A stretch of DNA of 64,000 nt, from NCBI GenBank assembly GCA_017893485.1, contig CM030366.1, positions 49,865,896 to 49,929,895 of the forward strand. The letters are read 5' to 3'. The notes under the pieces are model-generated. The model was not told the origin of the DNA. It worked only from the letters and a program-made list of their open reading frames with translations, and searched no databases. The translations under genes were made by a program, and so were the position numbers. This DNA comes from Hemerocallis citrina. Taxonomy: Eukaryota; Streptophyta; Magnoliopsida; Asparagales; Asphodelaceae. Positions 1 through 10,494 of the stretch are shown here, in pieces (the stretch's first letter is position 1; each line of letters opens with the position of its first letter).

Positions 1-346
1 GTTTAACAGTCGACTGCTCCGTCCATTTTATTTTCGAGTTTTAAAGCATCGCAGAACAACCGACTGGTCTTGTTTAACAGTCGACTGCCCTGATCCTTTT
101 CATTTCAAGTTTTTAAATCTTTACAGAACAGCTGACTGGCCAAGTTTAGAAGAAAGAGCTAACTCTAGGGGTTAATTTTATTCATGATTCAAATAAACTA
201 AGGATTTAGACACATAGTGGTAATGTAACGAAAGTGAGAGAAAAACACGAGTATGAGGGCCATCGGATTGACGGTGTGAGAGTGATTCACAAACTACCTG
301 CTTGATGCTTCATGACATGGCATGAGCACTACTCCGGAATTATCAT
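1..346 (+). mobile_element. Chromovirus A 5' LTR, left part
   Basis: This stretch matches the middle of the LTR at 12630-15415 (for example the CAGTCGACTG-rich block at 13960-14118 and the block at 14490-14681), so it is the 5' LTR of chromovirus A. It begins outside the window and is interrupted at 347 by a nested solo LTR. Relative to the 3' LTR it lacks about 370 bases (equivalent to roughly 14119-14489), an indel acquired after insertion. Confidence 0.85.
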
Positions 347-904
347 TGTAATATCCCGGACGGATATTACCGTATATAAATTATTATTCTATTATTATTT
401 TATTATTATTTTGTTTTAATTCCAAAATTAGAACATTTTGGTGATTTTTACTCGGTTTGCTCCTAGACACTATCTGTATCCAGATATCGGCCAGTATATA
501 TCCGTATTGTATCAAATTGATACCATGATCTTCCGAACTAATAATAAAATTTATTTTATTATTATTTCCAAGATTTAATTATTTTTATGCGGATTATGCG
601 AAGATTTTCCGGTATACAGACATATATGCGCACATGCGAGTAGTATGTCGATTAGTGCATTATACGAATTATGTGTTGTATATTTTGGACAACACTTATT
701 TTGCTATAACCTAGTAGGGATGGTTAAGGATTTGATTAGGAGGTTTAACCTAGGTTAAGTTTACATAAGAAGGTTAAGAATTCTTCTAGAACAAACCCTC
801 CTCCACATCAATTTTCCCTCACATAACACCTCCCCCCAATCCTACCTCCTTGTTTTGGGGTTATTTTGTGCCATGTGGTGCACTTACCACCTCCCATGTC
901 CTTC

Positions 905-912
905 TATAAATA
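905..912 (+). promoter_or_regulatory. TATA box of the 6.4-kb LTR
   Basis: TATAAATA lies 558 bp inside the LTR and is followed about 30 bp later by a CT-rich stretch, the usual arrangement for a plant LTR promoter. A matching TATAAATA sits about the same distance inside the chromovirus A 3' LTR (13184-13191). Confidence 0.55.
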
Positions 913-949
913 GCCCTTCATTCTCCTCCTTCTCTCATTTTAGAAAACA

Positions 950-950
950 A

Positions 951-985
<35 letters not shown>

Positions 986-986
986 G
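950..986 (+). repeat. (GAAA)n microsatellite
   Basis: Perfect GAAA units run for about 32 bp just after the presumed transcription start of the 6.4-kb LTR. Confidence 0.9.
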
Positions 987-1130
987 AAAAGAAAGAGAGG
1001 TTTCATACTAACAAAAGAGAGTTTTATTGTAGGGTTCTTAGGAGTTCTAAAAAGCTAGGGGAAGGAGAAGGTAGCTAGCTAGTTCTTCCATCAAAGAAAG
1101 AAACAAGGTGGGGATTTCTTCACTTGATTC

Positions 1131-1170
1131 TTTGTTTGTTTGTTTGTTTGTTTGTTTGTTTGTTGTTTGT
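1131..1170 (+). repeat. (TTTG)n microsatellite
   Basis: About eight TTTG units, slightly interrupted at the 3' end. Confidence 0.9.
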
Positions 1171-1424
1171 GTTTGACTTCTTCTTCTTCTCACCTTCTTG
1201 TTTTGTTTATTTTTTTGGAATGTTGTGATGTTGAATGAAAAGGAAAGGAAAGGTAGTAGTAGAACCTACTAACTCATAAAGATCATAGCTTTAGTATGGT
1301 AGTTTGTTTTTGTATGTGATTGGACTAAAGAAACTTACATATGGCATAATGTTGAACAATACAACCATTGTTGGTTGTAGGACTTGATTGAACTAATGGA
1401 ATAATCAAAAAGATCTTTCCTTTC

Positions 1425-2215
1425 TTTACTAAACACTAGTGGTAGAAATAATTAAAAAGATCTTCTTTTTATTTAACCACTAGTTGTAAATTAACTAAAA
1501 AGATCTTTCTTTTATTTTTAACCACTAGTTGTAACCTAACAAAAAGATCTTCTTTTTATTTAACCACTAGTTGTAACTTAATAAAAAGGATCTTTCTTTC
1601 ATTTTTAATCACTAGTTGTAATTAATTAAAAAGGATCTTTCTTTTATTTTTAACCACTAGTTGTAATTAATTAAAAAGGATCTTTCTTTCATTTTTTACC
1701 ACTAGTTGTAACTTAATAAACAGGATCTTTCTTTCATTTTTAATCACTAGTTGTAATTAATTAAAAAGGATCTTTCTTTTATTTTTAACCACTAGTTGTA
1801 ATTAATTAAAAAGGATCTTTCTTTCATTTTTAACCACTAGTTGTAACTTAATAAAAAGGATCTTTCTTTCATTTTTAATCACTAGTTGTAATTAATTAAA
1901 AAGGATCTTTCTTTTATTTTTAACCACTAGTTGTAATTAATTAAAAATGATCTTTCTTTCATTTTTAACCACTAGTTGTAATTAATTAAAAAGGATCTTT
2001 CTTTCATTTTTAACCACTAGTGGTAATTAATTAAAAATGATCTTTCTTTTATTTTAAATCACTAGTTGTAATTAATTAAAAAGATCTTTCTTTTATTTTA
2101 AATCACTAGTTGTAATTTATTAAAAAGATCTTTCTTTTATTTTAAATCACTAGTTGTAATTTATTAAAAAGATCTTTCTTTTATTTTAAATCACTAGTTG
2201 TAATTAATTAAATCT
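1425..2215 (+). repeat. 45-bp AT-rich tandem array
   Basis: About 17 copies of a unit of roughly 42-46 bp. Each has a GGATCTTTCTTT block and the palindrome ACTAGT within CACTAGTTGTAA. Copies differ by a few substitutions and by AA(G)GA length changes. The array lies inside the 6.4-kb LTR and codes for nothing. Confidence 0.88.
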
Positions 2216-2514
2216 TTTCTTTAGTAAAGTAAAGTAAAATAAAATAATCTTCTGTTTATCACTAGTAATAAATAAGGTTAGTAAGCAACTAAGTATTAGT
2301 ATGCTAAATAACAAGTAGTAGTATAAAATGAAGTAGTAGTAGCATGTATGTAAATAATAAGGTAGTAGTATGTTTATGTCCATAAAGTAGTAGTAGTAAT
2401 AGATAGTTGTATGTGGTGATTTTGTTGTGAATGAAGTAGTAGTAGTAGTAGATAATTGTGTGTATGTGTTGATCAAAATAGAAGTAGTAGTGGTATTAGA
2501 ATGTTGTAGGATAT

Positions 2515-3420
2515 TTTCTAAAAATATTCCTTTATGTTTTGTGCTTAGAACATTGTAGGATTGCTTCTAAAAATAATTAGAAGCCATATCCATGTTTAGT
2601 TAGTTGTAGGATTGCTTCTAAAAATAATTAGAAGCCATAATCCATGCTTAGTTAGTTGTAGGATTGCTTCTAAAAATAATTAGAAGCCATAATCCATGCA
2701 TAGTTAGTTGTAGGATTGCTTCTAAAAATAATTAGAAGCCATATCCATGCTTAGTTAGTTGTAAGATTGCTTCTAAAAATAATTAGAAGCCATATCCATG
2801 CTTAGTTAGTTGTAGGATTGCTTCTAAAAATATCCTACCATGTTTACCATGCTTAGTTAGTGATAGCTTTGCTTCTAAAAATATTTAGAAGCCATAATCC
2901 ATGCTTAGTTAGTTGTAGGATTGCTTGTAAAAATATCCTACCATGTTTACCATGTTTAGTTAGTGGTAGCTTTGCTTCTAAAAATAATTAGAAGCCATAT
3001 CCATGCTTAGTTAGTTGTAGCTTTGTTTCTAAAAATAATTAGAAGCCATATTTATGCTTCAAGTATTGTAGGATTTCTTCTGAAAATATTTAGAAGCCAT
3101 ATTTATGCTTCAAGTGTTGTAGGATTTCTTCTAAAAATATTTAGAAGCCATATTTATGCTTCAAGTGTTGTAGGATTTCTTCTAAAAATATTTAGAAGCC
3201 ATATCTATGCTTCAAGGATATTTAGAAGCCATATCTATGCTTCAAGTGTTGTAGGATTATTTCTAAAAATAATTAGAAGCCATAATCCATGCTTAGTTAG
3301 TTGTAGGATTGCTTTTAAAATATATCCTACCATGTTTACCATGCTTAGTTAGTTGTGGCTTTGCTTCTAAAAATATTTAGAAGCCATATTCATGCTTAAT
3401 TAGTTGTAGGATTACTTATA
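2515..3420 (+). repeat. 51-bp tandem array of perfect hairpins
   Basis: About 14-16 copies of a roughly 51-bp unit. Most contain GCTTCTAA, a 6-nt loop, then TTAGAAGC, an inverted repeat with 8-bp perfect arms. The flanks read GTTAGTTGTAGGATT and CCATATCCATGC. The unit is 17 codons long where it is exactly 51 bp, which explains the repetitive open frame at 3023-3352; I do not consider that frame a gene. Confidence 0.88.
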
Positions 3421-3769
3421 AAATTATCCTACTATGATTCTATGTTAATTAGTTGTAGGATGTTTTATAAAATTATCTCCATCATGCTTTATGTTTAGGA
3501 TATCAGGACTTTCTAAAAATATCCTACCATGCTTAACGTTTAGAATGTTGTAGGATTCTTTTCCTAGCATGCTTGGTAATGTTGTAGGATTCTTTTCCTA
3601 TCATGTTTAGTAACTCACTTATGCTAGAATTTTGTAGGATTTATTCCTAAAGTTTCCTATTATGTTTAGTGACTTAGTTAGGCTTAGAATGTGTAGGATT
3701 CAATCCAAGAGTTTCCTACCATGTGTGGATAAATTTTCATTGTGCCTAGAGTGTTGTAGGATCCATGAT

Positions 3770-4015
3770 GGAATCATATACCATGCTAGTTTAATTGTTG
3801 GAAAGCGATATACCACGCTAGCTTAATTGTAAGTATTTTGCATATCATGCTAGTTTAAATTGTATGCAAATTGTATACCATGCTAGATAAATGGTAGAGA
3901 AGTGTACACTATGTTAGTGAATGACCATGGTTCATGCTAAGTAAGTAGGTACCATGCTAATTATTGATCATGTTAAGTTAAGGATACCCATACTATGATG
4001 TTCATGCTTAGAGTA
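3770..4015 (+). repeat. Degenerate CCATGCTAG repeats
   Basis: Loose repeats of about 35-45 bp built on ATACCATGCTAG and TTAATTG. They are decayed relatives of the neighbouring arrays, and periodicity is poor. Confidence 0.5.
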
Positions 4016-4574
4016 AAGAAACTACCCATGGCTAGTAGTAGTGATTTATGTGGGATTCTATACCATGCTAGAGTAATATTTGCTTAGAATGTTGTAGGAG
4101 TAGTGTTAGGACTACCTACTATACCTTGGAATATTGCTTAGTTGGGTGGTGGTGGTTGGTTATGATAAGTAGTAGGCTTCCATGCTCAATTTGTAACCTA
4201 CGATTGACTATAGAGGATTTTATGTTTAAGGTCGTTAGTAATTTTCATGCTTGAGCTCAATGTAAGCATAAGCATTAATCATATCCATACATAGGAATAT
4301 CATGGTGGTTGTGCTATATGATTGATTGTCGTAGGAAGCTGCTTGAAATTGTATGCCATACTTAAGGCGCAATAGGTTGAAGTAGGAAGGATTGGGAAGA
4401 CCACTAGGGATAGTTAATCCGATAAAGGCCATCTTATCGCCTTCGGTTCTTCCCTAGTACAATACCCATCATAGACTACTAGTAGATTCGTTTGTTGCTT
4501 CTAATAATAGAAGATTAAGTTTGTTAGTAAGCACGTTTGGTTGCTTCTAGGATTGATTACCTGTATGGTTGTTT

Positions 4575-4835
4575 GCACACGGTTGTGCTCGTACGTGGCT
4601 CGACTGGCCCGTATGTAGCTGTGGGTCTCATACGTAGCTTAGTCGGCTCGTATGTGGGTGGTTGTCCCGTACGCGGCCCGACCGGCCCGTACGAAGCTGT
4701 TGGTCTCATACGCGGCTTATTTGGCCGGTATGTACGTGGTTGTCTCCTACGAGGCCCGCCTGGCTCGTAGGTAGTTGTTGTTTCATGCGTAGCTTAGTTG
4801 GCTCGTATGTGATTATTACTCGTGTATAGCTTGTT
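4575..4835 (+). repeat. 84-bp GC-richer tandem repeat
   Basis: About three copies of an 84-bp unit containing CTCGTACGTGGC, GGCCCGTA and TCTCATACG elements. The unit is a multiple of three, so a short repetitive frame stays open (4537-4770), but its codons show no known domain. Base composition is clearly more GC-rich than the flanking arrays. Confidence 0.8.
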
Positions 4836-5321
4836 AGCTAGTACACAGTTAGTTGTGCTCGTCTAGGGTGATGTTACCACCCTAAGGGCTATCGACCATC
4901 AAGACATATGTTCTTACCCTAAGAAACTATGGAGGAGTCACTCCTTGTGTACCGTCGAATCTTAACCAGGGTAGGTTAGTCGAGGACCGGAGTATAGACG
5001 GAATCCAAGTCTAGGGAAGCGGCGTGCATTCGCACGGCCAAAGTCTTGGATCGATGAGCCATGAACCAGATCCTGAGGGATTCTGGTAAGTCTAGGTTGA
5101 GCGGCCTAGTAGAGTTGTCTTGCGAAGCCTAATTCAAGGCCTAGCAAGTTGTGTTATAATGTTGTCATTCCTAGGATCGTTCGAGTCAGGGACATCACTA
5201 GGATAGTGACTTATAAGGATCGGTTTACTTAAACCCTTTTGCCGGGAGAGAGGGGTCAGTTGTAGGGGGCCCCTTACACTAACTCGTCCCTTGAGGCAGA
5301 TCATAGGTGGTGTACAGGGTT

Positions 5322-6250
5322 GTGCCTTCCTGTCAAAGGGATACGTACGGTGCCCTCTCACAGGTTGAGGACACGGGTTGCGTATCTCGCGCTGTTAATT
5401 CCTGAAGTACCGTGGCTAAGGGTGCCACAGGATGCATTGTGCAGTCCTGCGCTTGCGATACCCCAGAGAGTGCCACAGGGTAGGCTTCGTGCTACCCTGC
5501 GCTTGCGAAACTCTATGGTTTGATTTTTGTTATGACGCCCGATATAATGGGTTCGTCTATTTTGAGTGAGGTCCGGTTAGCCGGGTCGCGGTGGCGAACA
5601 TAGACACCACGGGCGAAATGCAACAGTGGCACATGACCACATCTGCAGCCTCGCGAGTCACGTGTAGGGTGTCAGGAACAGGTTGTGTACAATTAGAATT
5701 CGTAACGTGGGTTCAATCCCTATATATGGAGAAACGGCTTGAGATGGAGTCGCATGTATTTATGGGCTGCATGTTACTTTCGGAGACTTGCTGACATTAG
5801 AATAGGAAGCGTCCTTGTCCTACCTTCCCGTCAAAGGGATACGTACGGTGCCATCTCACAGGTTGAGGACACGGGTTACGTATCTCGCTCTGTTAATTCC
5901 TGAAATACCGTGGCTGGGGTGCCACAGGATGCATTGTGCAGTCCTGCGCTTGCGATACCCCAGAGGGTGCCACAGGGTAGGCTTCGCGCTGCCCTGCGCT
6001 TGCGAAACCCTATGATTGAATTTTGGATTAAGGCCCGATACACTGGGCAATAGTGGCAAACATGGACACCACTATATGACTGCAGTGGCGGAACTAGACC
6101 GCACCTGCAACCTTGTTTGAGTGAGGTTCGGCATGCCGGGTAGTAGTGGAAAACGGAGACACCATAAGCAGACTGCATAGGGGGACTTGACCCCTTCTGC
6201 AACCTCACAGAGTCATGGAGTATTGTCAGGAACGGGTTGTGTATAATTAG
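5322..6250 (+). repeat. 498-bp direct duplication inside the 6.4-kb LTR
   Basis: The block from about 5322 recurs from about 5820, offset 498 bp (CTTCC[T/C]GTCAAAGGG at 5326 and 5824). Shared landmarks include ACGTACGGTGCC, two TGCGCTTGCGA motifs and GTCAGGAAC[A/G]GGTTGTGTA. The first ~200 bp are well conserved and the remainder more diverged. Several short open frames on both strands are by-products of this duplication. Confidence 0.82.
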
Positions 6251-6645
6251 TTCTATTTTAAGTATCACATTAGTGTCTAGTCATAGCACTCACGTACACT
6301 TAAACTACACCAACACTATTGCTATATTGTGTATATGGTTTGGAAGATTCGCTGCTATATGATCAGCCTTTAAGCGTCAGTGAATACTGACGTCCCCACT
6401 TCCATAGGTACTGGATCGCCGAAGTACAAAGGTGAGATTCAAGAGGACTCAAGGCAAGAAAAGCAAGGAGTCAGTATTAAGTTTAGTTCCGCTGCAGTAT
6501 ATGTATTGATTATGTATTAGTTGAGAAGTACTCTGATGTAAGATGTTGAAGGTTGTAATACTTAGAAATGTAAAGGCAATATTGTAACTCTATTGTAAGG
6601 TATTACAGTTGTACAATATTCAGACTTGTAACACTTTGTGTATTG

Positions 6646-6651
6646 AATAAA
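6646..6651 (+). terminator. Poly(A) signal AATAAA of the 6.4-kb LTR
   Basis: AATAAA lies about 100 bp before the LTR end in an AT-rich stretch, in the position expected for the R/U5 boundary. Confidence 0.4.
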
Positions 6652-6752
6652 AAGTTTTAAATTCTCCTGTTTTTCTGTGTATTGTGACTAATTGAAGAAA
6701 AGGTCTTGGCTCGTGTCACGGTTTCTCGGTATTCGGAAATCGGGGCGCTACA

Positions 6753-7485
6753 ATCATCCCGGTGGCGACGCTTGTGGGGTGTTTGGTGAATGCAGGCGGT
6801 GCCATCGTTCCATGACGGAGGTTGAATTGTCCATAGTCTGCCTGCTTGATGCATCATGTAGTGCGTGGGAGTCCCCTCCAGATTGTTTGGACATGAGCTC
6901 GTAGATCATAGAACATCTAGGATACTTACCGTAGTTACCGTAGTAGTTTAAGTCACGACGAGGGATTTAACCCTATAAGATGAAGACGATTAAGGGCTTG
7001 CCCTTGGACCTATGTAGTATGGGATGCATAGAATTCGAACAAGTGCGCATTAGTGTCATATAACATAACAACTGCATTAAGGACTAAGTGCACAACACAA
7101 CACGACATCAATAGGATAGTCCCTTTAGTTTTGTTTGTGAACAAGTTTGTGGTTTGCTAAGTATTGAGAATCATTATACTGTTTCTGTCATAGAGAGGAC
7201 GGCCGTGTATAATATTTTGTCAGTGAATGAACTGATGCACTCACAGTCTTACATGTAGGGTAAAAATGCTTGACAACTTGAAGTATACATGCTGCTCAAA
7301 GATTGTTTTAAATGTTGTTTCATGTAGTTACTGTAAAATTGCTTCCGCTGGAATAATGTAAAGATATATTGTAACTCTGATGTAAAGTGAAGTTTTTTTT
7401 TATTTCCTCGTAAAATTGTACGAAAAAAGTGTAAATATCCTGTGGAACTTTGATATCAGTGTGTTTTGAAATTCGGGGTGTTACA
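6753..7485 (+). mobile_element. Chromovirus A 5' LTR, right part
   Basis: This stretch is collinear with 14679-15415 of the 3' LTR at roughly 95% by eye. It ends in GGGGTGTTACA at 7485, three bases before the primer-binding site. Confidence 0.9.
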
Positions 7486-7488
7486 GGG

Positions 7489-7500
7489 TGGTATCAGAGC
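7489..7500 (+). other. Primer-binding site, initiator-Met tRNA (chromovirus A)
   Basis: TGGTATCAGAGC is the complement of the 3' end of plant initiator-Met tRNA, three bases after the LTR end. This fixes the LTR boundary and the plus-strand orientation of the element. Confidence 0.95.
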
Positions 7501-7641
7501 CACGCTTCCAAGTTGTACAAATTTATAAGGAACGACAACCTAGAAGTGGACATTAGAGCGTGTGTTAGGTCTAGAGATTTAAATGTAAGTCACTTATATT
7601 TGTGTTGCTCTATGATTTATGCTTCTTCTCCTTTCTCTAAG

Positions 7642-8049
7642 ATGGCGGACCACTTCGACCCACCTGGAGATGACGACTGGCATATTTTTGAGGAGGATTA
7701 CTACCCCGAGCAAGCTGATTCAGATGAAGAAGATCCCGAAGAAGTGGAAGAGGAATGACCTGAGTCCCGAGAGATCACTCCACCTTCGAATTCATCTGAT
7801 GATTCTTCCGATGAGGAAGAACCAGTTTCGAGTAGTCTCATTGTGTCTCTTCAGAGGCAGGTAGAGACTCAACGGGATAGAGTCGGACTACTGGAGACTC
7901 AGTTAGCAAAGCACAAGGATGATATTGCAGCTCTCAGTCATCGTGTATGGGAACTCGATAAGAGGAAAAATATGACCTATGTACTGAAGGAAGAAATGGA
8001 GGAACTATGGGAAGAGCTTCGTGAAGCCAAGAGGAACCGTAGGAACTAA
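7642..8049 (+). pseudogene. Small acidic/coiled-coil ORF between primer site and gag
   Basis: A 135-codon frame starts at ATG 7642 and ends at TAA 8047-8049, interrupted once by TGA at 7756-7758 (one C-to-T change from CGA). The N-terminal half is very acidic (runs of E and D with serines). The C-terminal half has heptad-like L/V spacing with many E, K and R and probably forms a coiled coil. I do not recognise it. It lies before gag and is separated from it by about 125 AT-rich bases, so it is either an extra ORF or a gag N-terminal piece once joined by splicing. No transmembrane segment or zinc motif is visible. Confidence 0.5.
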
Positions 8050-8174
8050 ACCGTTGTATCCTCTTATTTCTTCCATTTTGATGTCAGAAATATTTTTAAA
8101 TTTGAATGTATAAAGTTTGAAATTCAATGAAATGGAAAAGTTGATTTAAAGTTCATGTTTATACTTCGAATTTA

Positions 8175-9156
8175 ATGGATCTTTTGCATCAAAATATGGC
8201 TAGAAGAGGAGCTCGAAACGGTGAAGGCCTGGACTTGGAAACGGAGTTAGCGCTGGTCTATCAGACACTCAATGCCGTTGCCATGAATCAGAATCAAGGA
8301 AGGGTTCCTGCGAATCCAGTACCCGAGGCAATCAAACTCGTGGAATCATTCAAGCGGATGAAACCACCAGTGTTTGGGGAAAGTCAAACCCTGACGCAGC
8401 TGACAATTGGATAAGACAGATCGAGACTATCTTCGAAGTCTTGGAGACCCCGGAGGGCAGTAAGGTGAAGTTGGCAGCGCTGCAGTTTGAGAAGGATGTG
8501 GCTGTGTGGTGGCAGTCGATGAAGCGGACGATGGGAGGTATTGTTCTGCAGTCATTATTTTCCATCAGACGTCCAGGAGAAGAAAGCTATGAAATTTCTG
8601 GCACTGTAGCAGGGCGGCATGTCGGTTAGGGAGTATGAGACAAGATTCAGTCAGCTCTCGAGATATGCACCCGAACTGGTGATGGACGAGGCGAAGAAGG
8701 CTCGAAAGTTCAAGCATGGGTTGAAGCCAAGTCTGAGATCCAGGATGATACCCCTCGGTATCAGGAGCTTTGACAAGTTGGTCAAACGAGCGGCAACCAC
8801 AGAGGCGAACATGGAGCAGTTCCACGCTGTTCAGAATAAGAGGAACAACTGGAATGCAGGGAAGAGGCCCGCAGTTGCTGGCAATGTCAGGGGACAGCCA
8901 CCGACCCAAAGGTTCAAACCGACTAGGGCAAATGCTGTCAATGTGGCAGGAAGACCTAGGAATGCTTGGGTGAGACCTCCTATGGTGACTTGTTACAATT
9001 GTGAGGAGACAGGTCACTACCGATCCCAGTGCCCTAAGTTGCAGGATGTCGTCCAAAGGGAACCAACTCAGCAGGCCGGGAAGAAGCCGTACCAGTAGGG
9101 GCGAGTATTTGCCTTGACTAAAGCTAACGCTGATGAGGTGGAGCACGTCATCACTG
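8175..9156 (+). pseudogene. gag: gag (capsid/nucleocapsid) of chromovirus A, frameshifted
   Basis: Gag forms the particle in which reverse transcription takes place. The frame opens at ATG 8175, shifts near 8380, continues with tryptophan-rich capsid blocks (NWIRQIE, VAVWWQSM), shifts again near 8560 and runs to the junction with protease. The nucleocapsid knuckle CYNCEETGHYRSQC is intact (8992-9033). In-frame TAG codons at 8606-8608 and 9096-9098 each look like CAG-to-TAG changes. The last conserved block, ending VITG at 9156, meets a candidate intron. Confidence 0.85.
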
Positions 9157-9214
9157 GTACGAGGGAGGATGTTTATAATGAACTGTTATATGACGAGTGT
9201 GTGTTATGTAACAG
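9157..9214 (+). other. Candidate intron at gag-protease junction (chromovirus A)
   Basis: The 58-bp segment begins GTACGAGG and ends GTAACAG. Removing it joins the gag frame (codon start 9156) to the protease frame (codon start 9217) after one base, phase 1, giving a continuous VITG-to-protease reading. Element B has a GT...AG segment at the equivalent position and phase (53708-53858). 58 nt is short for a plant intron, so a frameshift or deletion is the alternative. Confidence 0.5.
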
Positions 9215-10494
9215 GAGAACTTTATTTGAATGGAAAGAAAGCTATTGTTTTGTTCGATACTGGGTCCTCTCATACTTTTGTATCACCTAAATTTGCTAAA
9301 GTTTTGGGAGTTGAACCGAAAATCTTTCTAGGCAAGGTTTTAGCAGTAGCTACTCCGTCAGGGGAGACTTTAACCACTGATTGGTACTATGCGGACTGCA
9401 AGATCGTGATTGGGAATCGAATTTTTGGGATTGATCTGATCGAACTGAATATCTTGGGAGTCGATGTTATCATTGGCATTGATTGGCTGTCGGTGTACAG
9501 TGCAAGCATCGAGTGCAAGACCAAGGAAGTAACAACGAAGGCTCCAGGTGGACCTGAAGTCACTTTTCAAGGGAAGAAGAGATGTTCTGGCTTGGTGGTA
9601 GCTATCTGCAAAAAGGGGATTCCTGTAGAGGTGCAACAAATTCTAGTGGTTCAGGATTATCTGACGGTATTCTGGGAAGATTTACCTGGGTTACTCCCGC
9701 ATCGTGATGTAGAGTTCAGCATCACTATTCAGCCAGGGAGTGCACCTATTTCTAAGGTACCGTATAGGATGGTGCCTGTGGAGCAGGATGAGATCAAACA
9801 GCAGATTGACGAACTGTTGGAGAAAGGCTTTATTCAACCGAATGCGTCACCGTGGGGAGCATCAGTGCTTTTGGTAAAGAAGAAGGATGGTTCGATGAGG
9901 ATGTGCATCGATTATCGAGAGCTGAATAAGGTCACTGTTCAGAATAAGTATCGTATTCCACGAATTGATGACTTGTTCGATCGTCTACAAGGAGCAGCTA
10001 TTTTCTCCAAAATAGATCTTCGATCAGGATATCATCAAGTTCGAGTGAAAACTGAAGATGTGCATAAGACTGCGTCCAGAACTCGACACGGGCATTACGA
10101 ATTCTTAGTTATGCCGTTCAGAGTGACGAATGCACCTGCAATTTTCATGAATATGATGAACATAGTTCTGAGGTCGTTCATTGATTCTTTCGTCGTGGTG
10201 TTTATTGATGATATTCTTGTGTACTCCAAGTCGGAGGAGGAGCACACGGAGCATCTGGCAGCAGTTTTGAAGAAGCTTCAGGAGCATGAGTTGTATGCCA
10301 AATTATCCAAGTGCAATTTCTGGAAATCTGAAGTGGCATTCCTAGGTCACACCCTTTCTAAGGAGGGAGTGGCAACTGATCCTCAGAAGATAGAGGCAAT
10401 GAGAGACTGGGCAAGGCCTACTACAGTAAAAGAAATCAGGAATTTTCTTGGGCTAACTGGATACTACAGGAGATTTATCCAGGGCTATGCTTAG
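9215..10494 (+). CDS. pol: Aspartic protease and reverse transcriptase (chromovirus A)
   Basis: The first part of pol matures the polyprotein (protease) and makes cDNA from element RNA (RT). The protease active site FDTGSS is near 9260. The second flap-side motif VIIGIDWL is near 9470. The RT begins at PISKVPYRM (about 9750) and includes [32 protein letters not shown] and the catalytic FIDD near 10202-10213. The segment ends at TAG 10492-10494, in frame with the following RNase H; this looks like a CAG-to-TAG change. A downstream ATG at 9133 is in the protease frame but lies before the candidate splice site. Confidence 0.93.

Larger units (their letters stand above)
347..6752 (+). mobile_element. 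Giant (6.4 kb) solo LTR nested in chromovirus A LTR
   Basis: The insertion starts TGTAATATCCCGG and ends CGGGGCGCTACA, imperfect inverted termini of the usual plant gypsy TG...CA type, and is flanked by a 5-bp duplication. No second copy of its start is found inside it and there is no gag, pol or primer site, so I read it as one solo LTR of 6406 bp, unusually long. It has a TATAAATA at 905-912 and AATAAA at 6646-6651, giving U3 of about 0.6 kb and a very long R/U5 built from several tandem arrays. A highly diverged non-autonomous element is the alternative. Confidence 0.75.
342..6757. repeat. Target-site duplication atcat flanking nested solo LTR
   Basis: The 5-bp direct repeat atcat lies at 342-346 and 6753-6757, exactly outside the TG...CA ends at 347 and 6752. 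The uninterrupted 3' LTR of chromovirus A carries a single atcat at the same place (about 14679-14685), so the pre-insertion site can be read directly. Confidence 0.9.

Noticed and set aside
3023..3352. Repetitive open frame with RSHIYASS units
   Set aside because: It is produced by the 51-bp hairpin repeat, which is 17 codons long; the unit continues outside the frame with stops.
4537..4770. Open frame with repeated RGPTGPYEAVGLIRG-like units
   Set aside because: It comes from an 84-bp tandem repeat in a solo LTR, with no domain and no support for translation.
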